Of a stretch of DNA of 27,361 bases, positions 1 through 13,000 are shown in pieces. This DNA is from Strongylocentrotus pallidus (Eukaryota; Echinodermata; Echinoidea; Camarodonta; Strongylocentrotidae), in assembly GCA_030265145.1 (NCBI GenBank), contig JARBES010000131.1, forward strand, positions 29,255,499 through 29,282,859, written 5' to 3'. Below the pieces are notes generated by a model. It made no database searches. It saw only the letters and a list, made by a program, of their open reading frames with translations, and was not told where the DNA came from. Each line of letters opens with the position of its first letter. Within the stretch, counting starts at the first letter, position 1. A program made the position numbers and the translations under genes.

Positions 1-152
1 TAGCACAATTCTAACCTTCCCTTGAGCGTATAAAAACAACTATTTCTCTCAAAGCAGTCATTAATACTATAATATGATTCCCTTTGCCTCTTAACAGTGA
101 TCTATTTTTTTACTCAAAAACAATACTATTTGCTAAAACAGTAAAACCATAC

Positions 153-341
153 CTCTTGCACTTGCTCCAAAGCAGTCAGGTCCAACTGATACATGACCTC
201 CATACCTCCACCGTTATACAGCTCATACACCTGCTTGGGGTTGATCACACCCCCTATAGGCACGGGGGAGAACATGTGCTTGTTGCTGGGGAAGTGGACG
301 TAGCGTCTGTCCTCGTTTACCGTCACACCAGTGAAGTTCAG
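153..341 (-). CDS. CFAP65: CFAP65 exon e23, copy A (last exon in window)
   Basis: Acceptor TTCCTGCAG, donor GTATGGTTT. 63 codons, phase 0 at both ends: LNFTGVTVNEDRRYVHFPSN, KHMFSPVPIGGVINPKQVYE, LYNGGGMEVMYQLDLTALEQ, VQE. It closes one ASH repeat and opens another (FSPVPIGGVINPKQVYELYN). This is the only full view of the exon, since copy B is cut by the gap. The rest of the gene is beyond position 1. Confidence 0.93.
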
Positions 342-3300
342 CTGCAGGAAGTCAGGTTAAATAGGGAAATAATATTCAGGCCATTGATACAAATAGTTCA
401 TGTCTGAGCCATCATATAAACACAAGGACAATTCATGAATGAAGTTTGTGTTGGAGCTTACTTTCACCAACAAAAGGACTGACAGATGTTCCATTTGAAA
501 CTGATTTTTTTTTTCTTTTCTTTTTTTTTTCTTTCTTTTTCATCAGTGTAATATTGAGACCTCGTATTATGTTGAGGATGACAACAAAGTCAGTTTTCAA
601 ACTTCATTTGGAATATATACATAGAAAATATTGGATGGAGAGACTATCTAAGAAATACATACTTTTACAAACAGGTAATCTGTGGGTGTTTCCTTATAAG
701 ATGTTACTTAGATCCATAGACTCAGTCTCAATGGTCTTTCAACATTTGAATACTACTAACAGTTGAAGTTAGTTCACTGATACATTTTTTGACAGTCAAC
801 TTACCAGAACCTCTCTGCCCCTCATGATCTTGAAGAGGACGGGAAGCCTGTCTGTCCCTGCAAACTCGTGGCAGTAGGTCATAGTGACCGTCTGGCATTG
901 ACCAGGCATGAGGGACCCCTTGCTTGGCTCTACTGTGAACAGCTTGTTATCCATGATCCTCATCTAAAGCAAAACAACAAAATAAAATACGATGATGACG
1001 ATGATGATGATCCACAGCACTTGGATGGCGCCATTTATCTGTTTCAAACATTCAAAGGCACCCGCTCCTCCAATAGTCAAGGACTACACATTTGCTTGAA
1101 TAGATGGGTTCTGAGGGCTGACTTTTTTGATTAATTGATGATCAAGGGAAAAGAATCATCTCATCATTCTTCATTTATGGCTGGTGATAAAGTATTTCAT
1201 ACCGTACTTGTATACAAACATACTTAAATGAGTGATGTCATGTAACTTATTCACATCGGTTGACTTAAAACCCAAATACAAGGTTCAATTTAAGAGACAT
1301 TTCTGTTTAGATTGTCCACCGTTGAGTAGCTATCCTCATTGGAGATTTCTATCATTGTGAAGGTTCTACATATATCCACATACACATTCATGTATTATTT
1401 GCTTATGGCAGATTACAATTTAGCTTCAGAATAAAAAAAAACATGTATGCTTTGCCCCACTACATGTGTTATAAATAGGAAATTCCTTCATAGACAATTT
1501 TAATGAAATAGTTCATTCACAAAAAGCACTTGTGCTCAATGTGCACCCATTTTGACAGGGGTTAGTTCCAATATCTTGATTGCTAGCATTTATATTCATG
1601 ACATACCTCATGAAGTTCATCATGATCAAACTCTCCTGTCTCAGCCCAGTATTCCATCTCCAGCTGGAGATCAGTTGGAAACAGATAGGCCCTACAAAGA
1701 ATGAAAGAAATGATGGAACATTTAAACTTTCTGGCTCAATCTTGATCATTTGTATGTGTAAGGTCAGTTACTTACAATGTTTTACATGTAGTTAAGAATA
1801 AGACAAGAATTGGCATAAGAATGTATTGCAATGATTTTTTACACAGTATGTTTTTGGCAGTTTAAAGACTACAGCGACAATCCTAACATTTTGGGGCCTA
1901 ATTTGTTACTTCACAGAATCAAATGCTTTTAAAATGTAATCAAAGTAAATCGCCCTTAATCTGATGCATATCAATAGGGAATCATTTCCAATAGACCACT
2001 TTGGTTTTAATGATTCCATTCCCCACTTTGTTTTACTTATGAACTTTATAGGTACATGTTTGTATATATTTTGATGACTTTTACAAAGAGAGTGAATATA
2101 TACGAGATCAACTTAAATCAAATGATGTTGTATTTGCTGCCAAATGAATATTTACAAAAATATATAATGAGCAAGAGGTCATACCAGTCTGCACTGACAG
2201 TGCCCGTGTTTTCCAACATGAGATGAACGATGCAAGGCTCTGCTCCAACCGGTGAAGCACTGAAGTTGAAATCCAGAAGTGCTTGGGTTAACACCACAGC
2301 CTTACGCCTCATGTTGTGCTTTGTGACACGCGAGAAGATGAGCTCAACAGGAGATGGGTCCGAATCCAGACAAGAGTTCAAACTAATTGGGGAAAAGTGA
2401 AAGCATTGATCTTAGTTTGGTACATTTTTTTCCCTCTTACTGCCTTCTAAGTATTCATTCACGTAACAATGGGTATCATTCAAGCAGGAATCTGATATTT
2501 TTGGCTCCTTCAATTTTGATTGTTTAGGTATTAAATGAAAATAAAGACATTCTTAATAGATTATTTGTTTATTCCACAATTACATCAGATGGGTGCATTT
2601 AACAAGCTTTAATTGGGTGGTATATTGTTAACAATGACACCCAGGGAGGATTAAATACATAACACACAGTATTCAAAGAAATTCACTTTTTATGGCAAAA
2701 TCTCTTCTTAGAATCATCCAAAATGAAGTAACTTACTTATCCAGGGATAGCAGACTCCAGAGCCTGGCCTTGCTAATCCCAGCAGCACTGCCATAGCAGC
2801 GGGCATCAGTGATCTGGAGTGTTGGGTACACCCCTACCGCAGTCATCTCACAAAGCTGGTGCATGGTTTCACTGACAGGGACCAGGACACCCTCCTTGCT
2901 GCTCTCAGAAACACTCTTCGACTCTTCTTCCTTCTTCTCTCCTTCCTTCTTCTCGTCTTCCTTCCCCTCCGTTTCTTCATCCTTCTTCTGCATCCTCTCC
3001 AGGTTTGGGATGGACGGTGTGAGGAGTCGGTAGCCGATGGAGAAGGTGTAGCCAAGACGCCTCTCAGGGCGGATGGTGGCCCGGATGACACGCCTTGAAC
3101 GGGCTGGGAGGACGTCCCTTGTTCTGTCCAAAGTCAGTGCTGGAAAAAGAGGACAAACATTGTATACATCTCAAAAGTTTTAGATGATAAAAAATGCCTT
3201 TCTAGCTCCTAACAGACGATGCAAACATTATAAAAAAGGAAATGTTGCACGACATATGAATACATTGCTGAATAAGCAATATTTCATTCGTATCTCATAT

Positions 3301-4059
3301 TCAATCAATCATTCAAGTACCAATATATGCACTTCCTATGCAAGCCCTATCTAATGTTTCAATGTAAAATGCTCTGATTCAACATTTGCTCTGATGACAA
3401 TTTAATTGCTTTGGGCTTTATATTTTGGTAAAAGATACAGTATCAGGGCTTATAGGTTACAAGAGGGAGTTACTTAAGAGTCAGGTTTAGGATTAGGTTC
3501 AGTACGTGTTTGGTCCAAGGATGAAGTAAGGACTTTGGTTAGCGTTACAACTTTAAGTGACTGTTGTCAGAACATGCGTCATATAATACAATGCCATGAG
3601 ATACCTACCCAGATCATCTGTTTCAGCTGCCTCCTCTGCATAGCTACCCTGCATGGTCTGTTCCACACTAAGCTCATAGTGGAGGCTGCAATTGCTGTTA
3701 TTATGCAGAACGATGTCTCTGCTGACTGCTGTGTTAACTACCACATCAGATAAGTCTACCACAGGTTCTTCACACTAAACACACAAAATAACCGAACATA
3801 GTAAGCAATGATATCTACTGTATACTTTTTTTCTAGAGTTAATTGAAAACTTTAACAGCATAAAAATAGACATTCTGAAACTTGTTTAACAATGAACATG
3901 CATGGTTATCCATAACCTTATCTCTTCATGTACATTGTCTACTAAAGAATACTAAATAAAAATAAATATTTTTCTAGTTTATTATTTAATTTTGTTAATT
4001 GATTTTTGTAATGTAATTATTTCTATTTCTATCTTATTTAATTATTTAATTTTTGATTT

Positions 4060-4094
<35 letters not shown>

Positions 4095-7000
4095 TTTTTT
4101 TTTTTTTTGGGTGGGGGGGGTGTTCCTGTATATTTTCAATCAACATACACAATATTATGTACGAAAGAGAGCTCATTATAAAAAAAAAATACCCTTTAAT
4201 ATCTGGACAACAACGGTAATCTTGTTAAACGCACCCATTATCACTTTTGTATCTTACCTTGATTCTTCCAATAGATCCTTCTCCAAGAACTCTGAGCAAG
4301 AATGCTTTCCTTCTTGTCAGATCCCTGCATACATGCAGACAAAATGATATCAAAATAACATTGAAAATGAGCATAGAGGTACGGAAGAAGCGGGCTGAAA
4401 TATGCATGTATGCAATGATTTCCATACTACACACAAATATGGTATAATGACACAGGTAAATTCAGTCATGGAAGTGATGAGATGTGAATTGATTGAGCCA
4501 TATACAAAACAAAGCATGACAAATTCAAAATATATTTACATTATTTTTGTACAAGTTTAAGAATTTTAACATAAAAGTTCAAGCTTTCGCCAATTTCTAG
4601 CCGTTGCACATGTAAGTTGCCAATAAATATCAAGATTCACGTGATTCATTTGCCTTACTTACCCAATGTGGTTGATGTCTTCAACATACATGGATGGCTT
4701 GACCACATACTTGACTTCCTCGCTGGGCGTGAAAGTCCATACATGGGACTGAAGGCAAAAATATGGATGAAACAACAGTAAGTATACACACTTCTAGCCT
4801 TCATAAACAACTACATTCTCCCTTTGATATTCAAAGTCATTCAAATTATATTTTACACAACAGAAAACATACAAAACTATACCGCACACTTCTGCAAAAT
4901 GCATAGAATATTATCATTTTTAAAGAGCAATGAATTTGAAACCACACCCTTCAATAGCTTAAAGGTCATATCAATTCTAGTTTACATAATATAAAAAGAT
5001 GCTGTGTGTACAACAAAATTCTATATATTGCTTACAATATGTCATTTTTAAAGAACAATGATACAATTTGATTAAATATATGATATGAAATACCGAAAAA
5101 GCAGAGAAAAGAGTAAAATATTCATCTGGAAGAAAACTCTTAAGTAATATAATACCAGACAATGGCGAGTTAGAGAGAACAACAACCATTTAAGCACTTC
5201 ATCTTTTCCCTCTCATTCCTCTACTATAAATTCAGAAGACCACCTCGTTCCCATAGACAGTGGGTTAAAAGAGTATAATGGTAAAGGGCAGTGTTTCACA
5301 AAACCGTCATAAGTACAAGTTTTCTTACAACCCATTGCAGCATGTGCATTAAGTTTAACACCCGTTTCAATGAGATGTTTATTAACTTGTACTTATGACG
5401 TTTTCGTGAAACGATGCCAAGGCATAACTGTACCTGTGTTTCATTGGGCAGTATGATACCGGTGATTGGGTAGACAGAGAGGAGATCCCTCTGGTGGTGA
5501 GGTACCTTCCATTGGTACTTGAGAGCAATCCGAGATGTATTCTTCACCTTGTAACTCCTCTGAGAGGAAGTACCAATGCATGTACTCTTGAAGTATAGCA
5601 CACCCTGCAAAATGAAGCACAAAGCAGTGAAGATCATATGTAACCTACTTGTACTAGTAGGAAATGATGATAAGACCAATTTCTACTAGTCACTGATTTA
5701 ATTCTATTTCATAAAGTAAAGGAATTAGGTAGAAAATTCAAAAAGTAGATGAAATGTGACTGATACAATTTCCGAGTGGTTACTTTATTCTCAAAATACC
5801 TTCTTTCAGATAATAGCACCACTTCCCCAGTAAAATATATGAGAGTTATGATGCCCACTCATCATTTCATCAAAGTTGACAAACTCCCTTTAAAGAGTTT
5901 CCCCAAGCTAAAATAAATGGGGTTATTAATCTAGACTCCAGTTACAGCAACATACACAGATAGATCATCAGATGGATTGAAATAACAACATTCTGGAAAG
6001 TTACAGATTACAGGTATCAGCAGAGAATACAGACTTCATTATACATTCTTTCTAGAGCTTTCCAAATCATCTTTAGCATTCTGTATATCATCTGAAGAAA
6101 GCCAGAATAATTCGCACTCATATAATAGATTTATTGCCTTTCTGGCTCTCAGGCATACAATACGTTCCTCTGTACATTTTACTGATAAGATGAATTTACA
6201 TACCTCCGTGTCAAGCAGTACCCTGGGTTGTTCCGATGACCCCAGACAGTCCATGGTCTGGGTGTGTTTGTCCGAGTCATTGAGCCTGCAGGAGAACTGA
6301 TGTCTCAGAGTCTTGTCCTTGACCTTTGGTATGACCTTGAAGACAAAGAGCTGGTGCTTGTCTCGGAGCAAGCCCGAGGACGGCTTGACCTTGAAGGTTC
6401 TGTTATACAAAGAAAATGAGCATGATTTAATTTCCTACCATGTGGGCCCCAGCATTACTTTACTGTATACTGCAACACTGTTACTGACAAAGAAGGAATA
6501 ACTGTATGGATCTCCATTACCATAAATGAAGGTTGGATGCTACTATGTACACTTGATCCTGAAAAACAATAATGTTGTGTTCAACTCATATGAGATGTTT
6601 ACAACAAAACTGCATCAAATCATCTAGATTTCTTTATTTAAAAAAAAATAAGGTATTTGCTATTGGCAACTCCAATATGAGTCGGCAGATGTAACAAATT
6701 CAATATGTCAAATTTGTTTACATAACACTTTTTAAGCTGTCCAGTGTAATCAATTAATGGTCTTTCTACCAGCGAATAAGATCTTGCTAAGATGCTAACT
6801 GAATAACCTATGAACACATCAAATTTAACAGGGGAACAGGGACACAGATTACATATGATACATACAAGAATATGCTTTTGACTATCATCAATCAGAAGAG
6901 ATCCTGACTCTGAATGTTTCTATAGAGAATTACTTACCCTGATGGGTCATCTGGGATGGTGTAATGGATGGGCGTGGTCCCAGCATTGCTAAGCAACATG

Positions 7001-10000
7001 GTCTTGTAGATGGAATCCCCAACATCAACGGCAGGGAACACCTAATGATAACAATAATATTCACATATCATCACGTTTGAATTGAATCAATTTAGTAAAA
7101 TAGGTTTGATACATAGAATATGTTTTGTTATAGTAACCCTAAATTAGCCATATATTGAGCCAATTGGGGAGAATTTTTTTATTAGAGGTCAAAGGTCATT
7201 GACCCCTGCCTTAATCACTAAAAATTATATTTCAGCAACAAAATATGGTGTATAGATGATCTTGGTGTCAAAATGCACAGAATTACAAAAGAAGATGACA
7301 TACAATATATTTATTAGGAGGAAATTCTAGTAGCTCAGTGGATATTGCAACAAAATTGGAACTGGGAAAACCTGGGTTCAAATCGGAGTCTGTGTAATAG
7401 TACCTTGGATAAGTCAGCAATCTTTCAGTAGGAAGTCTTATGGATAAGTGGATATGTGGATTTCTTGTATAATTTTATTATGTGCAAAGTGTATTTGTAT
7501 AGTTACCAGAAAAAATGAATTATGTATGAAAAATATGTAATATCTTTGTTTACCTTTCTGTTGGAAATTAAATAAACATGAATTGAATTGAATTGAATTG
7601 AATATGTTTCCTTGCTGCTTAGCATTACATATTTTATTTTGAATTTGATTTTGATTTTTGATTTTTTTTAAAAAATATATAGCTTATTGTTTTTACCATC
7701 CTACACAAATATTCCCACTAAACCCAACTAGTAAAGACTTTTTTAGACTAACCAGTTTCTTGGTATCCAGTGTGTAGCGTGGCAGGAAAGTCTCGTTGTT
7801 TGGTTGGAATGTCTGTCCCACCGCAGCAACGGTCAGACACCATGGTGGACTGAAGGTCTCATCCTGGACTAACCTGTAGTCTCTCATGCTCTGTGAGAAG
7901 GAACAAGAACAAATGATTAGAGAAACAAGGAATTCTATAAAATTAGATCGCAATCTAAAATATCTAGAATCTATCTCAGTGAAACCTTCAACTCAATTAA
8001 ATTAAATTTTAATTAGATAATTAAACAATTAAACGATATATATTAACAGAGCGCATAATAAACAATTAATTTTCTCCATGCCCCGTTTATGTTAGAATTC
8101 ATAGTGTCTTACACTATGAAATGATATCTTAATATGTCTTACCTTGTAACACGCATAACCTTCAAGTTCTGTGCCAAAGAACTGGTTGGGAGCATTCTAG
8201 AAATAAGAAAATAGAGCAAAAAGACAGAATTATAAAAACAATTATGAAAGTTTTGAGTCTGGAATGCTATATACGGTATATAGTATACTATAATAGTATC
8301 CATTCGACTATCTACTTCTTGCAGCCTATCAGGGCCCTTCATTTTTCGCACGCTTTGTTCCTTATTTATATTCAGGCCTTCTGTTCAATCTTGAAATTTA
8401 CCCTGATGAGTGAGGGCAAGACGAAAAGCTTCAGTACGTTTTTATTCACTGCCATTCTAGGATTTTGTAGAACCAATCATCCATTTAGTTTTCTATTTCT
8501 TCTTTCCTACCCAGCGATTTTTGGAAGCTAGAAACACAAATCAAAACGCTGTTAAAAAACACAGTTACTGCGGGAGAGCGATTTTTCGATAGATTTTTCA
8601 TCAACGCTGATTCTCGCTCATTTGAAGCCCAGCCACTGCTCATCACGCTGTGCAGTTTGACCCAGGAAGTATAGGTCAACTTTGCTGCGTGCTTTCTGTC
8701 TGTGTTTACGGTCGACTGTCGGTCAAACCAGAAACGGGCCATGATAATGACATTATAGAATCATGATTGAGATCTCTGTTCGTTCAAGCGATTTTAGCGA
8801 ACGTGATTCTGCAGAATCATGATACAAAACACATCTTTTTCAGCGTTTCATGTTTGTGTTTTTAAACACGTTTATTTTTATAACCTACAAAAAAAAAATT
8901 GCTTGTAATTGCTTGAACGCAACCGTGTTTTAAACTAAACGTCTTTGTATAACCGTGTTTCTAGGATGAAAAAGGGTTGATTGAACGCAACCCGGGAGAA
9001 CTCCACTTACTGGTTTGAAGGTCACCCTGAAGGAGGTCATCTTGAGGGGTGGGATGTCAGCTGATACCGGGGAGATGGAATAGATGTGGTTCTCATCCCC
9101 CATCCAGGTGACGGTGATCTTGCCCTTGGTGTGGTTGGTGATGTTGAGGGTCTTCTGGAGGGGGCGGCGGAGGTCCTGCACGTTCCCAAAGTCAACGTGG
9201 GTGGTATCGATGGTCACGTGCACCGGTTGCTGTAGAGAGATGTGGCAGAGAGTTTGGCGTTAGATTGGAATAAACTTGTAGCTCTAGATATATTTGTGCA
9301 AACCAGAAATTTATGAAACATTATTTTATACTGATGGGCTCATGCCATGAGGGTTCATGAATCTAAATCTACCTATCAAAATGTATATCTTTAGTAGAAC
9401 TTTAATCAATAACTTTAAGCATGCACATTGACATTTATAGTCAGCCTGAAAGGAGTTGGAACAGAATGGGACCTGTATGTATAACTTAGGGTGGTCTAAA
9501 TATTCAATATGAAATAATGATTATTATAATAGAGTTACTGTTAAGGAAAACAGAACATTTAAAGATTAGAAATAACCCCTTCCACACCATGGGTGAATAA
9601 TCTACCAAATAGTAGCAATGTTGTCATATACATTTGAACTAATTAATCCTAGATTCTCTATCCTGTAATAGAAACAAAAAGTATATGTATCATGACATTT
9701 TTTCACTAGGACATTGTTACAGGCCTGATCTAACAACAAAATAATAATACATTCTAATCAAAAATTTGACTCTTAAAAGTTTACTAATGTTAAATCATTG
9801 CAAACCTGGTGGCAAAGTAGGGATTAATCAATATGGTTACCCCAAACTTACTGTATATTCGCCATGTCTCCCATCATCAAAGTACTCCTTCATGGCAGGG
9901 AGTGGTGTAGGGCTTTGTACAAGATCTTCCACAGCTTCAGCCGAAGGATGTGTCAAGCAATTGTTACAATCCAATGTTAGCTTCCCATCCTTTACCATCT

Positions 10001-13000
10001 CATTCAAGTGCTAGAAACAAAATATTAAGTAAATGTGATTTAAGATAAGATAAAAGCATAACATTTTTTACAGTATGAATTTTTTTCAAATGAGTATAGA
10101 TATTTTTTACAATATTTTAAGACAGGTGTGAGTGCATAGTAAACATGCAAACAGACATTTAAAAAAAAAATTAAGATTCTTCTTAGTCCCCTTTGTAATT
10201 TATTGGTTGCTTCTTCTTTTCCCCTGAATCTTTCTTTAATCCAAACATTATTGACTACCTCAAAATTTTAGTACACATCATGTTGAAAGCGCTTCTACAG
10301 CTTGGACCAGACTATATCCTTAGGAAAGTGACACCCATTCCTTATTTTAGTATAATTTTTAACGTCCTTGGTATCATGTGCGATGGACTCTAAATGACTC
10401 AACACCTTGGACTTGCCCACAGCTATAAAATGAACTACAATTATTATGTATCAATATTCTCGTTACAATCAGAAACATCTTTAAATGATCTCATAAGGTA
10501 ATGGTGTCATGGTCGAGTGGATATGTCACCGGACTTTCAATCACTAGGTCCGTGGTTCCGAGTCCCGCCGCGGCACTAATGTCCTTTGGCAAGACATTGA
10601 TCTACATTTGCCACACTCAACCCAGGTGATGTAAATGGGTACCTGGCAGGAATTAATATCTTGAAATGCTATAGAGCGCTGTAATGGCAGCCGTGCTAAA
10701 GCCAGGGTAGTAATCAGGAGCGCCAGGAGTGTCAAGTCTGACAGACATGAGCGCTATACAAGAACCCACTATTATTATTATTATAAATTCATTGCATATT
10801 TTACCTCAGGAGGGAAGACAGAGAAGCCACCAGCCACATGCTGACGATATCTGGTTAGATGGATGGGTTGAAGCACAGCTGGCTTACACAGCTCTGTATG
10901 GCAGGTACCGATAATGTCTATGAACAATGGGTCCTGTAATAAAATAAAATGAAAAAATGTGCAAAAACATCATCAACAATTGTCAAAACTCCATGTGTCG
11001 GTGTTATCATCTTTGTACAGCACTCAACACTCAAAACATGAATGTCAAGATGTTTTTTCAGTCGAGGGGTTAAAACACTTGACTGATGATGCAAAGATTA
11101 TATGTGTTTGATTCCATCATGTTGCTTATGTCTTTAAGTACAACAATTTATCTACATTGCTTATCTCTATCATAACTTTATATTCATACTCATCAACTGC
11201 TCAGCTGTACCTGGAACCCATCTCTAAAACAAATATATTCATTGGGGGTCAAAACTGTACATTATGAAAATGATTAATTTAACTGATACATATAAAACAT
11301 AAACATTTCAGGATACTATGACTGATACATATAAAACATATAAATTTCAGCATATTTCTTCTGGCTGCTTTTAAAGGTATTCCCAGTTCCGATGAAAACC
11401 AATCAGCATCATATGAACTAACCTGATTTTGTACAAGGCATGTGACTCTCCTATAATGGTTGATTGGGTGGGACGGTGTGAATGTGACGATGAGGGTTTG
11501 AGTTGTGTGAGGTTCCACCTTACCACACTGGACACTCAGCTCAAAGACACTCTGTTGACCGTCTATCATGAACTGTAAGTAAAATAGAATAAAGTGTTAG
11601 ACTATAAGCACCAAGTATGATCCCTTACGAAGACCGGTTAATTGGGACGAATATATCTCTGATTTTTATTTGAATAGAGGTTTAATATGCAGCATCCGCA
11701 CTATAATGTAGCATCAGCACTCAAAATACCAGTCGCAGAACTTGGTTAACTCAACACAAAGTGTTACATATTTCTTTTGTGCTACTAATAATAAATGAAG
11801 TTTCCTACTATCTTGCTTCCACCTTTCTCTCTCTCTTTCTCTTTCTCATCCTCCCTCTCTCTCCCTCTGTCTCTCCCTGTATCTATCTCTCACAATCTCT
11901 CTCACCGCCTCACTCTTAGCACTATATCTTTGTTCTAGATGATATTATTCTAATTATTACTTATTGAACAGGGATTTGAAAAGTATCTTCCTGATATACA
12001 AAATATTACATCCCAGATGAAATTGTATAGTAATAATGACTGCTATGAGAGACATAGTTGTTTTNNNNNNNNNNNNNNNNNNNNNNNNNNNNNNNNNNNN
12101 NNNNNNNNNNNNNNNNNNNNNNNNNNNNNNNNNNNNNNNNNNNNNNNNNNNNNNNNNNNNNNNNGAGAACATGTGCTTGTTGCTGGGGAAGTGGACGTAG
12201 CGTCTGTCCTCGTTTACCGTCACACCAGTGAAGTTCAGCTGAAAGATGTCAGGTTAACAAGAAAATAACAGTCAGACTATTGATACAAACAGTTCATGTC
12301 TGAGCCATCATATAAACACAAGGTCAATTCATGTATGGACTTTTTGGAGCTTACTTTCACCAACAAAAAACTTATAGATGTTCCATTTGAAAATGATTTT
12401 CATATCAGTGTAGTATCAAGACCTCATATTGTGTTGAGGAAGTTCATGACAGGTTCAAAAGTTCATTTGAAATATATACATAGACCATATTGAATGTAGA
12501 GACTATCTAAGAGATACAAACTTTTACCAACAGGTATTCAGTGTGTGTTTCTTAATAAGATGTAACTTAGATCCATAGAGTCAGTCTCAAGAACTTTTTA
12601 TATTTGGATACAGGTCAGAAATGTGATATGAATCCAGTTACTGTGGTACATTTTTTGACAGTCAACTTACCAGAACCTCTCTGCCTCGCATAATCTTGAA
12701 GAGAACTGGAAGCCTGTCTGTCCCTGCAAACTCATGGCAGTAGGTCATAGTGACCGTCTGGCATTGACCAGGCATGAGGGATCCCTTGCTTGGCTCTACT
12801 GTGAATAGCTTGTTATCCATGATCCTCATCTAAAGCAAAACAACCAAATAAAATAAGATGATGATGATGATGATCCACAGCACTTGGGTGGCGCTATTTA
12901 TCTGTTTCAAGCATTCAAAGGCGCCCGCTCCTCCAGTAGTCAAGGACTACACATTTGCTTGAAAAGATGGGTTTTGAGGGCTGACTTTTGTGATTATTTG

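Larger units (their letters stand above)
342..11422 (-). other. Introns of copy A, general
   Basis: Introns lie at 342-804, 964-1606, 1692-2184, 2383-2736, 3140-3608, 3775-4257, 4325-4662, 4749-5433, 5605-6203, 6400-6937, 7042-7752, 7891-8142, 8197-9010, 9230-9851, 10011-10804 and 10934-11422. All follow GT-AG. Apart from the repeats listed separately I see no other gene in them; they are AT-rich and align to the introns of copy B with many small indels. Confidence 0.85.
268..11750. repeat. Copy A of a duplicated 11.5-kb block (probable haplotype overlap)
   Basis: Collinear and same-orientation match to 12165-23939, covering exons e23-e7 and all introns between them. The match starts exactly where contig B starts after the gap, and it ends about 310 bp before contig A ends. 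Sampled exons differ at about 4-5% of bases (8 of 159 in e22, 10 of 219 in e10, all silent). Introns differ more, with many indels and private transposons. Most likely this is the second haplotype of one locus. Confidence 0.9.

Noticed and set aside
84-407. Plus-strand open frame over e23, and similar plus-strand frames over e22, e19 and e10
   Set aside because: They mirror minus-strand coding exons, have no splice or family support and no recognisable domain.
446-766. Plus-strand open frame rich in F and S
   Set aside because: Driven by a poly-T/CT run that is absent from copy B.
3480-3500. Telomere-like repeat (GGTTTAGGATTAGG)
   Set aside because: Only two or three degenerate units, present in both copies inside an intron; not a telomeric array.
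7331-7390. tRNA gene suggested by A-box and B-box motifs
   Set aside because: No acceptor stem or anticodon arm can be formed, and the unit continues into a SINE body and tail.
8485-8742. Minus-strand 85-codon open frame in the e10-e11 intron
   Set aside because: It spans the junction of a copy-specific insertion and has no recognisable domain; chance frame.
10510-10570. tRNA gene suggested by TGGTCGAGTGG and GGTTCCGAGTCC
   Set aside because: The arms do not pair as in a tRNA and the sequence runs on into a SINE body with (ATT)n tail.
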